Origin: Enterovibrio qingdaonensis
GTDB taxonomy: Bacteria; Pseudomonadota; Gammaproteobacteria; Enterobacterales; Vibrionaceae
Reading direction: 5' to 3'
DNA length: 64,000 nucleotides
Assembly (NCBI RefSeq): GCF_028683135.1
Contig: NZ_JAJUBB010000004.1
Coordinates: 62,001-126,000, forward strand
In this document: positions 7,421 to 16,081 of the stretch, in pieces
How positions within the stretch are numbered: position 1 is the stretch's first letter
How the letters are laid out: the number at the start of each line of letters is the position of its first letter
Translations under genes and position numbers: made by a program
Notes under the pieces: model-generated
What the model saw: only the letters and a program-made list of their open reading frames with translations
The model's database searches: none
What the model was told of the DNA's origin: nothing

Positions 7421-8758
7421 GTGAGTGAAGCGAAATTCCGGGATATCGCACAACAAATCGAAGCTCGCATCGACGAGGGGCACTATCCTGCCCATTCCAA
7501 ATTGCCTCCCCATCGAGAGCTAGCTGCCGAATTCAATACCACGCCAGTCACCATATCGAAAGCCTACAAACTGCTTGCTGAGCATAAGCGGGTTGAATCG
7601 TTCGTTGGACGCGGAACCTTTGTTCTTGCCCCCCCTTCGTTAGGGCAAGCGATTCAAGCCCAAGATGGAGAAGGTTATAACTTCTCTATTTTGCAACCTT
7701 GCATGCATCTTAACCTGTCCCAGGTTCGCCAAGCCTACCGAGATGCCACAGAGTACTTAGACACGGCCTTACTCTCGTACACAGAAGGTTCAGGCCATCA
7801 AGCGCACAGAGAAGCTGGCGTAAAGTGGCTCAAACACTTTGGTGTCAGCGATGCAAATCTTGAAAACACCTTGCTCACGAGTGGTGCTCAACACGCTTTG
7901 TCGCTGGTGATTAGTGCGCTTACCCAATCAGGCGACGTCATTGCAGTAGAAGCACTCACTTATCCCGGCATTTTGGCCATCAGCGAGCTAAGCAATCGCT
8001 CTATCGTATCTGTAGAGATGGACGAATACGGCCTATGCCCAAAAAGCTTGAAACGGGTGTTAAAAACCCATAAACCTAAACTCGTGATCGCGCTTCCTTC
8101 TCATCAAAACCCGACTGGCGCAACGATGAATGCTTCGCGTAAAAAGGACATCGCCAAGATCATTTCTTCATCTTCCACTTACTTGGTCGAAGATGATATT
8201 TACGCATTTCTTAATGACGACATCACCCCTGCCATCTCAACATTGGCTCCTGACCGAAGCATTTATATTACAAGTTTGTCGAAAGCGATTAGCCCAGCGA
8301 TGCGTTGTGGATTTATAAAAGCACCCGACTATCTCATCCCCACACTCAATGCGCATATTCGTGCCGATATCTGGCTCGCATCACCACTTAATTTTGTTGC
8401 CGCGACACAACTGATTCAAAGCAATGCTGCACTGACCTTGGCGGCAGCACAAAAAGCGGAGGCAGAACAACGCCAGCACTTAGCAAAAGAAGTGTTAGGT
8501 ACGCATTGCGTGAACGGTTCAGGTTTTCATTTATGGCTACCGCTTCCTCGGCATTGGTCATCAGAACGATTTACCGCAGAAGCAAAGCGCAGAGATATAA
8601 CCGTTAGCAGCGGTGTGCACTTTTCTAGCGATGGAAAGGGGGAATCGCACATTCGCTTATCGCTAATGGCTATTCGTTCCCAAGATCAATTGAAGGCAGG
8701 GCTGCTCGCGTTAAAATCACTGATTGAAACCAAGCCATTGCCTAACGTTGAATTTTGA
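7421..8758 (+). CDS. MocR-type GntR/aminotransferase-like transcription regulator
   Basis: The GTG start has AGGAAGG upstream. Residues 1-70 form a GntR winged helix (KLPPHRELAAEFNTTPVTIS), and from about residue 85 the protein is a fold-type I aminotransferase domain. The PLP-binding lysine is K288 in SLSKAISPAMRCGF, with HQNPTG at 228-233 and EDDIYA at 257-262, so cofactor binding looks intact. MocR proteins (PdxR, GabR, TauR and others) sense PLP plus an amine and act as dimers. It is divergent from a beta-hydroxyacid dehydrogenase, with a perfect palindrome between. The specific effector cannot be read from the sequence. Confidence 0.9.
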   Translation: MSEAKFRDIAQQIEARIDEGHYPAHSKLPPHRELAAEFNTTPVTISKAYKLLAEHKRVESFVGRGTFVLAPPSLGQAIQAQDGEGYNFSILQPCMHLNLSQVRQAYRDATEYLDTALLSYTEGSGHQAHREAGVKWLKHFGVSDANLENTLLTSGAQHALSLVISALTQSGDVIAVEALTYPGILAISELSNRSIVSVEMDEYGLCPKSLKRVLKTHKPKLVIALPSHQNPTGATMNASRKKDIAKIISSSSTYLVEDDIYAFLNDDITPAISTLAPDRSIYITSLSKAISPAMRCGFIKAPDYLIPTLNAHIRADIWLASPLNFVAATQLIQSNAALTLAAAQKAEAEQRQHLAKEVLGTHCVNGSGFHLWLPLPRHWSSERFTAEAKRRDITVSSGVHFSSDGKGESHIRLSLMAIRSQDQLKAGLLALKSLIETKPLPNVEF

Positions 8759-8837
8759 AGGTTTACGCCTTACGACAGCAGCGCATTCCAACGATAAGTG
8801 GTACTCTACCTGCGTTAACTCTCAAGAGATTAAATAA

Positions 8838-9191
8838 ATGAGCAAACTAACCACAGATATTCAAGCAAACCTGATGCTTTTCGTAGAAGAAACTAAGCGC
8901 ACTAACGTGGTTTGGGGCCTTCAAAATGAAGAAGAAGATTGGCTGGCAGTAGACTCAACTGAGTTTGAAAACAGCGAAGTCATGCCTTTTTGGTCTTCAA
9001 AAGAAGACGCTGAGCGTCACAACGTGGAAGAGTGGGCTGAATTCACAGTAACTGAAATCCCTCTTGATGTGTTTGTCGAAGATTGGCTGATCACGCTGGA
9101 CGAAGATGGCGTTCTTGTTGGTACTAACTGGAACGAAGCACTGGAAGGTAAAGAAGTCGAGCCTTCAGATCTGGCGAAGATGTACCTGTAA
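8838..9191 (+). CDS. DUF2750 family protein
   Basis: The 117-residue acidic cytoplasmic protein shows the family features: a short helix, VWGL...DWLAV, the MPFWSSKEDAERH segment (residues 50-62), LDVFVEDWL, and the end DEDGVLVGTNWNEALEGKEV. DUF2750 proteins are widespread in gammaproteobacteria but have no known function. The gene is alone, with a terminator 20 bases after its stop. Confidence 0.8.
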   Translation: MSKLTTDIQANLMLFVEETKRTNVVWGLQNEEEDWLAVDSTEFENSEVMPFWSSKEDAERHNVEEWAEFTVTEIPLDVFVEDWLITLDEDGVLVGTNWNEALEGKEVEPSDLAKMYL

Positions 9192-9211
9192 TTTCATGCA
9201 GTGTACGAGAG

Positions 9212-9240
9212 AAGCCGAGCTAAATAGCTCGGCTTTTTTT
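9212..9240 (+). terminator. Intrinsic terminator after the DUF2750 gene
   Basis: AAGCCGAGCT (9212-9221) pairs with AGCTCGGCTT (9226-9235) around AAAT, followed by a T run. The converging grxB gene ends at 9244. Confidence 0.88.
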
Positions 9241-9243
9241 ATC

Positions 9244-9894
9244 TTAAACCGCAACGGCGTCGTAAAGCTTCACGCCCGTCAGCGCCGAGATTTCATCCAA
9301 ATATTGACGGACGATACCCGGATAACGCAACCCTTTCACGACGGTGTAATTGCGCAGGAATGGGAAGAGGTTAATGTCATCGTAGCTTAATGTATTGCCA
9401 CGCTGCGACGGTAATACCAGCCAATCCAGTTTAAGCAGCTCCACGTTCAATTTAGCGATGTACTCTTCGCTGTTAGCAAACGCCTCCTCAAACGTCATAT
9501 CGATCATGGCGGACTTTTTCTCGATAAACCACGCTTTCGCTTCTTCACACTGAAACTCTGGCAGTTCAATCATCATCCAACGAGGATAAATTAAACGTGA
9601 ACCATAGTAGCCCGCCACTTCCATCCATGCCGCGATACGTTGACTAAGCTCGCCTTGCTGCACAACAGGTGAGCCATCATGCGCATCGAGGAACGCAGCA
9701 ATATCTAGGCTCTCTGCCATGTATCCACCATCCGGCTTCTGCAGGATAGGCACGAGGTTTGCGCCTACTTTTTCAATGCGCGCGTCAATATCATGGTTTT
9801 GAAGATAGACAGTTTCGACGTCCATCTTTTTTAAGCCCGCGACCATCATCGCTTTTACACAGTATGGGCAGTGATCAAATACAAACAGTTTCAT
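9244..9894 (-). CDS. grxB: Glutaredoxin 2
   Basis: The protein has 216 residues, the length of GrxB rather than of the ~85-residue classical glutaredoxins. The active site CPYC is at residues 9-12 in a thioredoxin-like N-terminal domain (to about residue 75), and an all-helical GST-like C-terminal domain follows. Members use glutathione to reduce protein disulfides and mixed disulfides in the cytoplasm. The start has AAGGATG upstream. It is expressed alone; its only same-strand neighbour upstream is a 49-residue gene that ends in a terminator. Confidence 0.92.
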   Translation of the reverse strand: MKLFVFDHCPYCVKAMMVAGLKKMDVETVYLQNHDIDARIEKVGANLVPILQKPDGGYMAESLDIAAFLDAHDGSPVVQQGELSQRIAAWMEVAGYYGSRLIYPRWMMIELPEFQCEEAKAWFIEKKSAMIDMTFEEAFANSEEYIAKLNVELLKLDWLVLPSQRGNTLSYDDINLFPFLRNYTVVKGLRYPGIVRQYLDEISALTGVKLYDAVAV

Positions 9895-10000
9895 TGGACA
9901 TCCTTATTGAAACAGCATTGCGACACCTTCATCTGAATAGGATGAAGGCGGTTCGCAATCACAACTGCATCAACTTAAAGGCTGCGCGCTTCAAGATCAA

Positions 10001-10026
10001 GAAAAGCCCCGATATTGGGGCTTTTC
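10001..10026. terminator. Symmetrical bidirectional terminator
   Basis: GAAAAGCCCC (10001-10010) and GGGGCTTTTC (10017-10026) form a perfect stem with T runs on both strands. It follows the stop of the small minus-strand gene at 10051. Confidence 0.8.
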
Positions 10027-10050
10027 ATTCAAACAAATTCAACGGTTTGA

Positions 10051-10200
10051 CTATTCGAGGGGGTCCGAAGGAATCCAGCAATCGTCGCTCTCTTCATTGG
10101 CATCAGACAACACCACCAGCAAGCCCATGTCGACCATCTCTTTTAAGGTGAGGTCGTCCGCCAAATGCATTTTTTCACCGTGTTCATTTTCAAGTTCCAT
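10051..10200 (-). CDS. Small acidic protein, 49 residues, unknown function
   Basis: On the minus strand an ATG at 10200 with GGAG seven bases upstream opens a 49-codon frame ending in TAG at 10051. The product begins MELENEHGEKMHLADDLTL and ends CWIPSDPLE. It is strongly acidic, with a central hydrophobic stretch (MVDMGLLVVLS) that is too short for a membrane helix. A symmetrical terminator lies 24 bases beyond the stop, which supports an independent transcript. I do not recognise a family. Confidence 0.6.
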   Translation of the reverse strand: MELENEHGEKMHLADDLTLKEMVDMGLLVVLSDANEESDDCWIPSDPLE

Positions 10201-10276
10201 AAACACTCCATCTTTGTCTGAGGTGGTTCAATAAAGATAGCATCGATAAAAAAACGTGACGTATGACCGCATTGAT

Positions 10277-11446
10277 TCAGGCCTCCGCTTTTTTCGGCGT
10301 TCGGCTGAACAAGAACATGATAACGGGTACCAAACAAACAAATGGCAACATCACAAGGTTCAGGGTCTGCCAGCCAAGGCTCACTTCCAAATAACCCGCC
10401 ATCAGTGCTGTTATCGTCACACAGCCGAAAACTGAAAATTCATTGATCGCCTGCGCTTTAGGTTTATCTTGCGGTAAATACGTTTTTGTCAGCTCGCTGG
10501 TCGCCCCGATGAACATAAAGTTCCATCCCACACCCAAGAGCACCAACGCGATTCTGAAGTGCCATTCTGATACGCCATTGAGGTTCACCAAAATACACGC
10601 GATAAACATTAATGCACCGATGAAAATGGTCTTTCGCGTTCCAATTCTGCCAATGATAGAGCCCGTAAAGAATGATGGTAAAAACATCCCTAATACGTGC
10701 CATTCAATCACAATCGCTGCTTGCTCAAAATGGAAGCCGTGCTTATGCATGGCTATCGGTGTCACTGTCATTAAAAGATTCATAACAGCATAAGCAACGA
10801 CCGCGGAAAAAACGGCGATGGCATAACCCGGCGCGCGAATAATATGACTGGCTGAATTTTGATTCGGTTGACCATCTGCTGATGGCGCAGGCGGTAGCCC
10901 AATAAATTGCAAAACGACTAAAGAAAGGATGTAGAGCCCAGCGATACCGAGAAACGCTCCGCTGAAGTTCGTGCCCGGCAGCCAGTGCTGACTAGCAATC
11001 GCTAGGTTTGGTCCCAAAATTGCGGCTAACACCCCTCCTACCATTGAGAGGGAAATGGCTTTGTCTTTGGATTCCGGTGCGCTGACCTCAATCGCCGCGA
11101 AGCGATACAATGTGCCGAATCCAATGCCAACACCTAATAACAGGGTGCTAAAGCAGAACAACCAAAATTGAGATTGCGTAAGGGAATAAACACACAGAAA
11201 GGCCCCGAAAATCCCAATGATGTTACCCAGTATAAACCCATTTTTTCTGCCGATTTTTGCCATGATGAGCGACGCTGGAATCGTCGCTAACATCAATCCT
11301 ACAAACTGCGAGGACACAGGCAGTGTCACCCAAGTATCACTTGGTGACAATTGCTGACCGATTAGCCCATTGACAGATATCAGAACGATATTGCCACTCA
11401 TAAGTAAGGCTTGGCATAGTGCCAGCAGCCATACGTTTTTATTCAT
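10277..11446 (-). CDS. MFS transporter
   Basis: The protein has 389 residues with about 12 hydrophobic helices and the major facilitator loop signature between helices 2 and 3 (MAKIGRKNG, residues 63-71), echoed as IGRIGTRKT in the second half. It should move a small solute across the inner membrane by proton coupling. It is divergent from a ROK regulator that is followed by a GH20-type hydrolase and an N-acetyltransferase, so an amino sugar or its disaccharide is the best guess for the substrate. This is inference from context; drug export is an alternative. Confidence 0.8.
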   Translation of the reverse strand: MNKNVWLLALCQALLMSGNIVLISVNGLIGQQLSPSDTWVTLPVSSQFVGLMLATIPASLIMAKIGRKNGFILGNIIGIFGAFLCVYSLTQSQFWLFCFSTLLLGVGIGFGTLYRFAAIEVSAPESKDKAISLSMVGGVLAAILGPNLAIASQHWLPGTNFSGAFLGIAGLYILSLVVLQFIGLPPAPSADGQPNQNSASHIIRAPGYAIAVFSAVVAYAVMNLLMTVTPIAMHKHGFHFEQAAIVIEWHVLGMFLPSFFTGSIIGRIGTRKTIFIGALMFIACILVNLNGVSEWHFRIALVLLGVGWNFMFIGATSELTKTYLPQDKPKAQAINEFSVFGCVTITALMAGYLEVSLGWQTLNLVMLPFVCLVPVIMFLFSRTPKKAEA

Positions 11447-11824
11447 CCTTGTCCTAACCTTTTATCCCTTTTTAAATCTGAGTATCCCGCAGATAACAAT
11501 TCACAACAAGGTGTTGAGCAGTATTTAATCAGAACCCCAAAAGGCCTTTTTTTTTCAAACACGCCAGATAGTTTCTTTCGGAAACTATCTAGCTTCGTCT
11601 AGTTAGATAGACAAAATTATGAACACCTGTCCAGACCGCTGAATCTCGGCCTCCTCTGCCTCAAAAGCCCATGAGTTACCTAAATAATTTGTATATTGAT
11701 GTAATTATCGGGACAAATATTCGAGGCACTTCTACTTATGGCAATCAAACGGCGATGCTGGCTGACTTTTCCCACTAGGTTGTTGTTTTAGCTCACTTTG
11801 TCAATAAGATAGCAATGTACTTAG
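11447..11824. other. Divergent control region between MFS and ROK genes
   Basis: This 378-bp gap has no convincing coding sequence. It contains a 10-bp perfect inverted repeat, AGATAGTTTC (11566-11575) and GAAACTATCT (11581-11590), with a five-base loop. This overlaps a second repeat, CTATCTA (11585-11591) and TAGATAG (11604-11610). These are candidate operator sites for the ROK regulator. Confidence 0.45.
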
Positions 11825-12925
11825 TTGTTAGCGGAAACTTTTCTATTGTCTATCAAGCTCAGCCGCACCAATAACACAGCGAGCATCATCAACTCACTTT
11901 GGCAATCGCCAGGGGTTTCTCGCGTCGATATGGCAACTAAATTAGGGCTTGATAAATCAACGGTGACAAAAACCGTCAACCACCTGATTGATATTGGCAT
12001 GCTGATTGAGCAACCACAGTTACTCTCCGGGCGCGGTGGCAGACCAAAAATTTCTCTGGTTTTCAATCCTGAATTTGGCGTTTTGATTGGTGTTGAAGTT
12101 AACTCAGATGCACTAAAAGTGTCCGTCGTTAATCTGCTGGGACAAGTGGTTTACCACGACATGTTGCCACTAAACCCCAGAGCAACAATCGATAAAGCCC
12201 TTATTGAAGCACTTGTGCCATGCGTGCATGTCATTCAATCATTATTCCCACGCATTCTTGCTATCGGCATTGGCATGCCAGGGTTAATCGACCCCGAACG
12301 TTCTCAATTGCAGGTTTCTCATGCTCTCGGTGTGCGCTCTGCGATTAATTTTGCGCCCCTTTTTAAGCAACACTTCCCCTACCCGGTTTATATCGACAAC
12401 GATGCAAATTGCGGCGCATGGGGAGAGCTCATGCAACAACGCAGCCTACCGTACGATCATTTCCTTTATGTGTTGTTGTCTACTCACCATGCGAGAGAGC
12501 TTTACCATCAACTGGGTATCGGTGTTGGTGTCGTGCTGAATCGACAACTGTTTTATGGCGAGCAACACATGGCCGGACAATTTAATAGCCAAGAGTTGAT
12601 GAGAGGGGCCGAGCCAACACCGAGCGTCATTATCAAAGAATTTTCATCTATTGCCGTTAACATATGCAGCTTGATGAGTATAAAGCGCATAGTTATCGGC
12701 GGACAAGGTATGCAGTTTGGCCCTCAGTTGGCCGCATCGCTGCGTCAAAAAAGCGAACGCCTTGCGGGCTCGATGATGGTGAGGCCTATTGTTGAGTTTT
12801 CAATTTTAGGCCCACAAGCGGCAGCAATGGGAGCGGCTTCCATGGCGTGGCAGAAACTATTAACCCCAGACCTCATGCTCGCAGAAAGCCTAGCGTTGCA
12901 CGAGAACGGAACGGTCTGTATTTAA
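11825..12925 (+). CDS. ROK-family transcriptional regulator (NagC/Mlc/XylR type)
   Basis: The N-terminal 80 residues carry a winged helix (VSRVDMATKLGLDKSTVTKTV) and the basic RGGRP wing typical of NagC/Mlc. The ROK sugar-kinase-like domain follows, with GIGMPGLID (~residues 140-148) and DNDANCGAWGE (~residues 193-203). The Cys-rich zinc motif of canonical ROK proteins (CxCGxxGCxE) is not visible; the corresponding region reads FYGEQHMAGQF...MRGAEPT, so zinc binding is probably lost. The start is uncertain: TTG at 11825 or TTG at 11846, the latter with GCGGAA upstream. It is the first gene of a set with a GH20-type hydrolase and an acetyltransferase, and presumably represses it and the divergent MFS gene. 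Confidence 0.82.
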   Translation: MLAETFLLSIKLSRTNNTASIINSLWQSPGVSRVDMATKLGLDKSTVTKTVNHLIDIGMLIEQPQLLSGRGGRPKISLVFNPEFGVLIGVEVNSDALKVSVVNLLGQVVYHDMLPLNPRATIDKALIEALVPCVHVIQSLFPRILAIGIGMPGLIDPERSQLQVSHALGVRSAINFAPLFKQHFPYPVYIDNDANCGAWGELMQQRSLPYDHFLYVLLSTHHARELYHQLGIGVGVVLNRQLFYGEQHMAGQFNSQELMRGAEPTPSVIIKEFSSIAVNICSLMSIKRIVIGGQGMQFGPQLAASLRQKSERLAGSMMVRPIVEFSILGPQAAAMGAASMAWQKLLTPDLMLAESLALHENGTVCI

Positions 12926-12948
12926 GGGGCGATAAGGAGTTGTTTGGT

Positions 12949-14736
12949 ATGATTTTCCCAGCACCGAAGAGATTTATTACGGGTTTTTCAGTCAAGTCAG
13001 TCGATATTGGCGCAATTATTCCGCGTTGCCCCACACGTATTGGCGAGCGGCTCAGTAATGACAATATTCTTTATCGTCATCAACAAGGGTTGAATGCTCA
13101 GGCTTATCGTATTCGTTATACCAATCAGAGGATTTGTGTTTATTTCGCTGATGATCACGGACTCCTGTACGCGCACAATGCACTGAACCAATTGATGGAT
13201 GTCAATGCCACACTGAAAAATGATTTTGTCATTGAGGATTGGCCTGATTTTGAAAATCGAACCATCCTGTTGGACATTAGCCGCGATCGCGTCCCGACGC
13301 TGGACTCGCTTAAACGACTTATCGATTATTGGGTTCAGTTGAAATTTAACCAACTTCAGCTTTATACCGAGCACACGTTCGCCTACCGCAATCATGAAAC
13401 GGTTTGGCACAACTATTCCCCAATGACGGCGGAAGATATTCAGTTAATTGATGCATATTGCCAAGAGAAAGGAATTGAGCTGATTCCGAATCAGGCTTGT
13501 TTCGGCCATATGGAAAAATGGTTGAATCACGAGGAGTATCACTACCTCGCCGAACAAACGACAGGCTTTCATGATCAGCGTGGCGACTATCGACAAGGGG
13601 CTTTTGGCTTAAACCCTGTGAGCGACCGAACCACCCAGTTCATCGACGGATTGCTTACTGAGTTATTGCCTAACTTCTCAAGTAAAACGCTTAACATCAA
13701 TTTTGATGAAACCATGGATTTAGGTGTTGGGGCTAGCAAGTCCGCCTGTGAAATCTTCGGTAAAGGCAAAGTCTTTCTGGAGTATCTGAATACCATTTTG
13801 GCCCTCGCAGAACAAAAAGGAATGAAGTGTCAGATTTTCAGCGACATGCTGTTTCGCTTCCCAAACCTCATCAGTGAGTTACACAAAGATCTCACTTTAC
13901 TGAATTGGGGCTATGAAGCAGACCATCCATTTGATGCCGAGCATCGTCAACTTGCCGACTTTGGCTTACCTTTCCACGTTGCAGTGTCCACAGATTGCTT
14001 TGCCTCGGTGGCAGGACGCTGGTCAGCGGCAACGACACATATGCGCCGCGCAGCCAACTCAGCCAAACGCTATCACGCTCAAGGTTATATGGTAACGGAA
14101 TGGGGCGATATGGGGCATGGTCAGCAATTCTCCATGCCAATACCGGCGTATGCGTTTGGTGCGGCCATGGCGTGGGGAGAGGCGCAACAAACGGATAACG
14201 ATGTTTCAGCCGCGGTTTCCTGGTTCTTTCCAGACGCCTCTGAAGCAGAAAAGCATGCGCTCATTGCCATTCAAAACATATACCAAACAACCGGTATCAC
14301 GGTGCCTAACTGTGCGTTCTTTGGTCCCTTCTTGTTTGACCAAGCATCTCGCAGACACATCAAACGTGCAGAGGGGCTAGACAATCACAACTTGGCAGAC
14401 GCGTATCGCGAGCTTGAAGAGCTGAAGTCACAGCTTTTGCCTTACGCGTCCTCTCCGCTTGCTGATGATTTACTCTGGACAATTGATGCGCTGACACTAG
14501 CTTGTCATATTGCACAAGGCTATGCCGAAGAAGGTCACCGTGAAGTTGAGCATTTTTCTGAAGAGCGAAAAGCGACACTCATTCGTGCGCTAGACCCATT
14601 AATCAAACAGTATGAAGTGTTGTGGACGCTACACTATCGTGAAGGCGGTAAGCAGCAAAGCAGCCAACGTTTGGCCTATTTACATGATTTACTGCAGCGT
14701 CTCCCTCAAAAAGCCAAAGAGATGGAAGTATCATGA
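12949..14736 (+). CDS. Glycoside hydrolase family 20-like protein (beta-N-acetylhexosaminidase-like)
   Basis: The start at 12949 has AAGGAG about 10 bases upstream and lies 23 bases after the ROK stop; the frame is open further 5' but overlaps that gene. The protein has 595 residues and no signal peptide, so it is probably cytoplasmic. Residues 1-100 resemble the GH20 N-terminal domain. The TIM barrel begins at DFENRTILLDISRDRVP (100-116) and has the catalytic-pair-like D253-E254 in NINFDETMDLG. GH20 enzymes remove terminal beta-linked N-acetylhexosamines by substrate-assisted catalysis. The gene overlaps the next one by ATGA, so the two are translationally coupled. A cytoplasmic location implies an imported disaccharide or glycoside, consistent with the MFS gene upstream. 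Confidence 0.75.
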   Translation: MIFPAPKRFITGFSVKSVDIGAIIPRCPTRIGERLSNDNILYRHQQGLNAQAYRIRYTNQRICVYFADDHGLLYAHNALNQLMDVNATLKNDFVIEDWPDFENRTILLDISRDRVPTLDSLKRLIDYWVQLKFNQLQLYTEHTFAYRNHETVWHNYSPMTAEDIQLIDAYCQEKGIELIPNQACFGHMEKWLNHEEYHYLAEQTTGFHDQRGDYRQGAFGLNPVSDRTTQFIDGLLTELLPNFSSKTLNINFDETMDLGVGASKSACEIFGKGKVFLEYLNTILALAEQKGMKCQIFSDMLFRFPNLISELHKDLTLLNWGYEADHPFDAEHRQLADFGLPFHVAVSTDCFASVAGRWSAATTHMRRAANSAKRYHAQGYMVTEWGDMGHGQQFSMPIPAYAFGAAMAWGEAQQTDNDVSAAVSWFFPDASEAEKHALIAIQNIYQTTGITVPNCAFFGPFLFDQASRRHIKRAEGLDNHNLADAYRELEELKSQLLPYASSPLADDLLWTIDALTLACHIAQGYAEEGHREVEHFSEERKATLIRALDPLIKQYEVLWTLHYREGGKQQSSQRLAYLHDLLQRLPQKAKEMEVS

Positions 14737-15596
14737 GTAACAGTGCCACAAATACGGTTATCAAGCAGGCAATTTCTGCGCTTGGGCTCACGAATAAAAC
14801 CGTTTTCATTCATTGTGGGATGCGCTCTTTCACGAAAGGCAAGCTAGACACAGACATATTGATCAGCGCATTTCTAGACGCAGGGTGCACAATTGTTGTA
14901 CCCACCTTCAATTACGATACCCTGTGTTTGCCCCCAGAAGAAAATCGGTACCTGCAGAATGGCCACCGCGGAGAGTGGTCATTTGACGTTACCAAAACCT
15001 TTGTCGGCGATGAGAATATTATCGAGCCCTGTATGGGCAGCTTCGCCCGTGATGTCCTTAACCACCCTAATCGTGTTCGCAGCCAACACCCCATAAGTAG
15101 CTTTGCCGCGCTTGGTCCGAACGCACAAAAACTGATTAAGAAGCAGACGTACGAAAATGTGTATGGACTCTATCAGGGTAGAGAAGCCAAAGATGCGTTT
15201 GTGCTTTCAATAGGTGTGACGCTAAACAGTATTACGCCTATCCACTACGCAGAAGAGCTAGCAGGACGCACCCTATTCCGTCGCTGGGCAAAAACGGCAG
15301 ATAATGACTGCGTTGAAGTTTGTGTCGGCTCATGCTCCAACGGCTTTGCAAACTTGGCCTCAGCAATCCTACCGATTAGCACCTCAGAAAACGTATTAGG
15401 CAGCCAATGGACAGCCTATCCATTGGAAGCATTGCTGGAAGAAAGCGCACTGGCGATATTGGCCACTCCCATGATTACACACTGTGACGATGAGAGTTGC
15501 CCACGCTGTGAAGACATGACAAAAGGCGGACTGATTGCGTGCGATGTGCAAGACAGCGTTTCCAACGATGACCATAAAATTATTCAAACACAGTAA
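14733..15596 (+). CDS. AAC(3)-fold N-acetyltransferase
   Basis: The protein has 287 residues and begins within the stop of the GH20 gene (ATGA). It has the conserved blocks of the aminoglycoside 3-N-acetyltransferase/YokD fold: VFIHCGMRSF near residue 27, VPTFNYDT near 56, RSQHPISSFAALGP (~113-126) and the His-containing ITPIHYAEELAGR (~168-180). The C-terminus adds CDDESCPRC, a possible metal knuckle. Homology to resistance enzymes should not be read as antibiotic resistance: chromosomal relatives acetylate other amino compounds. Coupling to a GH20-type hydrolase and ROK regulator suggests acetylation of an amino sugar or use of acetyl-CoA in its catabolism. Confidence 0.78.
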   Translation: MSNSATNTVIKQAISALGLTNKTVFIHCGMRSFTKGKLDTDILISAFLDAGCTIVVPTFNYDTLCLPPEENRYLQNGHRGEWSFDVTKTFVGDENIIEPCMGSFARDVLNHPNRVRSQHPISSFAALGPNAQKLIKKQTYENVYGLYQGREAKDAFVLSIGVTLNSITPIHYAEELAGRTLFRRWAKTADNDCVEVCVGSCSNGFANLASAILPISTSENVLGSQWTAYPLEALLEESALAILATPMITHCDDESCPRCEDMTKGGLIACDVQDSVSNDDHKIIQTQ

Positions 15597-15774
15597 CGCG
15601 ACATCTCTCCGTAAACTTAAGCCTCTTTTTTCTGCCCTTTACCCCTTTTGATTACCTATCACTAGGGGATTTTTTCATCTTTTCTGACACGCGCTTTAGT
15701 CAAATTCAATTTTTGACGTATGGCATTCCACTGCCTACCTTGTAATACACGTGTTACAAAAAGGAGAAAGCAAC

Positions 15775-16020
15775 ATGAAAGGTTCACATAATAATATCAA
15801 TTACTTAGTCAACGTCAGCAAGCGCGAAGATCTGGGCGGCTACTCTGCCTCGTTTTCTTTTTCTAAATCTAGTTTAGAGACAGAAGACACCACCAAAGCC
15901 TATGAGCTTATGAACTCAGACAAGTCCCTTTCAATATTCAAAAGTCAGGAAGATGCAGAAAATGCAGCGCAGAATTGCGTTCGTGTATGTATTGATGACG
16001 GCTTTGTAAAGTACGACTAG
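15775..16020 (+). CDS. Small hypothetical protein, 81 residues
   Basis: The ATG at 15775 follows AAAAAGGAGAAAG, a strong ribosome binding site; the frame extends upstream to a GTG at 15751 but that lies in the binding-site region. The product is soluble (MKGSHNNINYLVNVSKREDL...). It has a Ser-rich centre and a C-terminal helix with SQEDAENAAQNCVRV. No family was recognised and no neighbour suggests a function. A promoter-like AT-rich stretch lies upstream. Confidence 0.65.
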   Translation: MKGSHNNINYLVNVSKREDLGGYSASFSFSKSSLETEDTTKAYELMNSDKSLSIFKSQEDAENAAQNCVRVCIDDGFVKYD

Positions 16021-16081
16021 CCTGCAATCAATAGGGCAGCTCTTCCCCTGCCCTTTAAAGCACATTGTTATTTAAAACAAC

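Noticed and set aside
14733-15596. Aminoglycoside resistance gene
   Set aside because: The fold matches AAC(3), but the gene is translationally coupled to a GH20-type hydrolase in a regulator-transporter module with no mobile-element signs. Resistance is not supported.
15713-15748. Sigma-70 promoter TTGACG...TAATAC before the 81-residue gene
   Set aside because: The spacing between the two boxes is 24 bases, too far from the usual 16-18.
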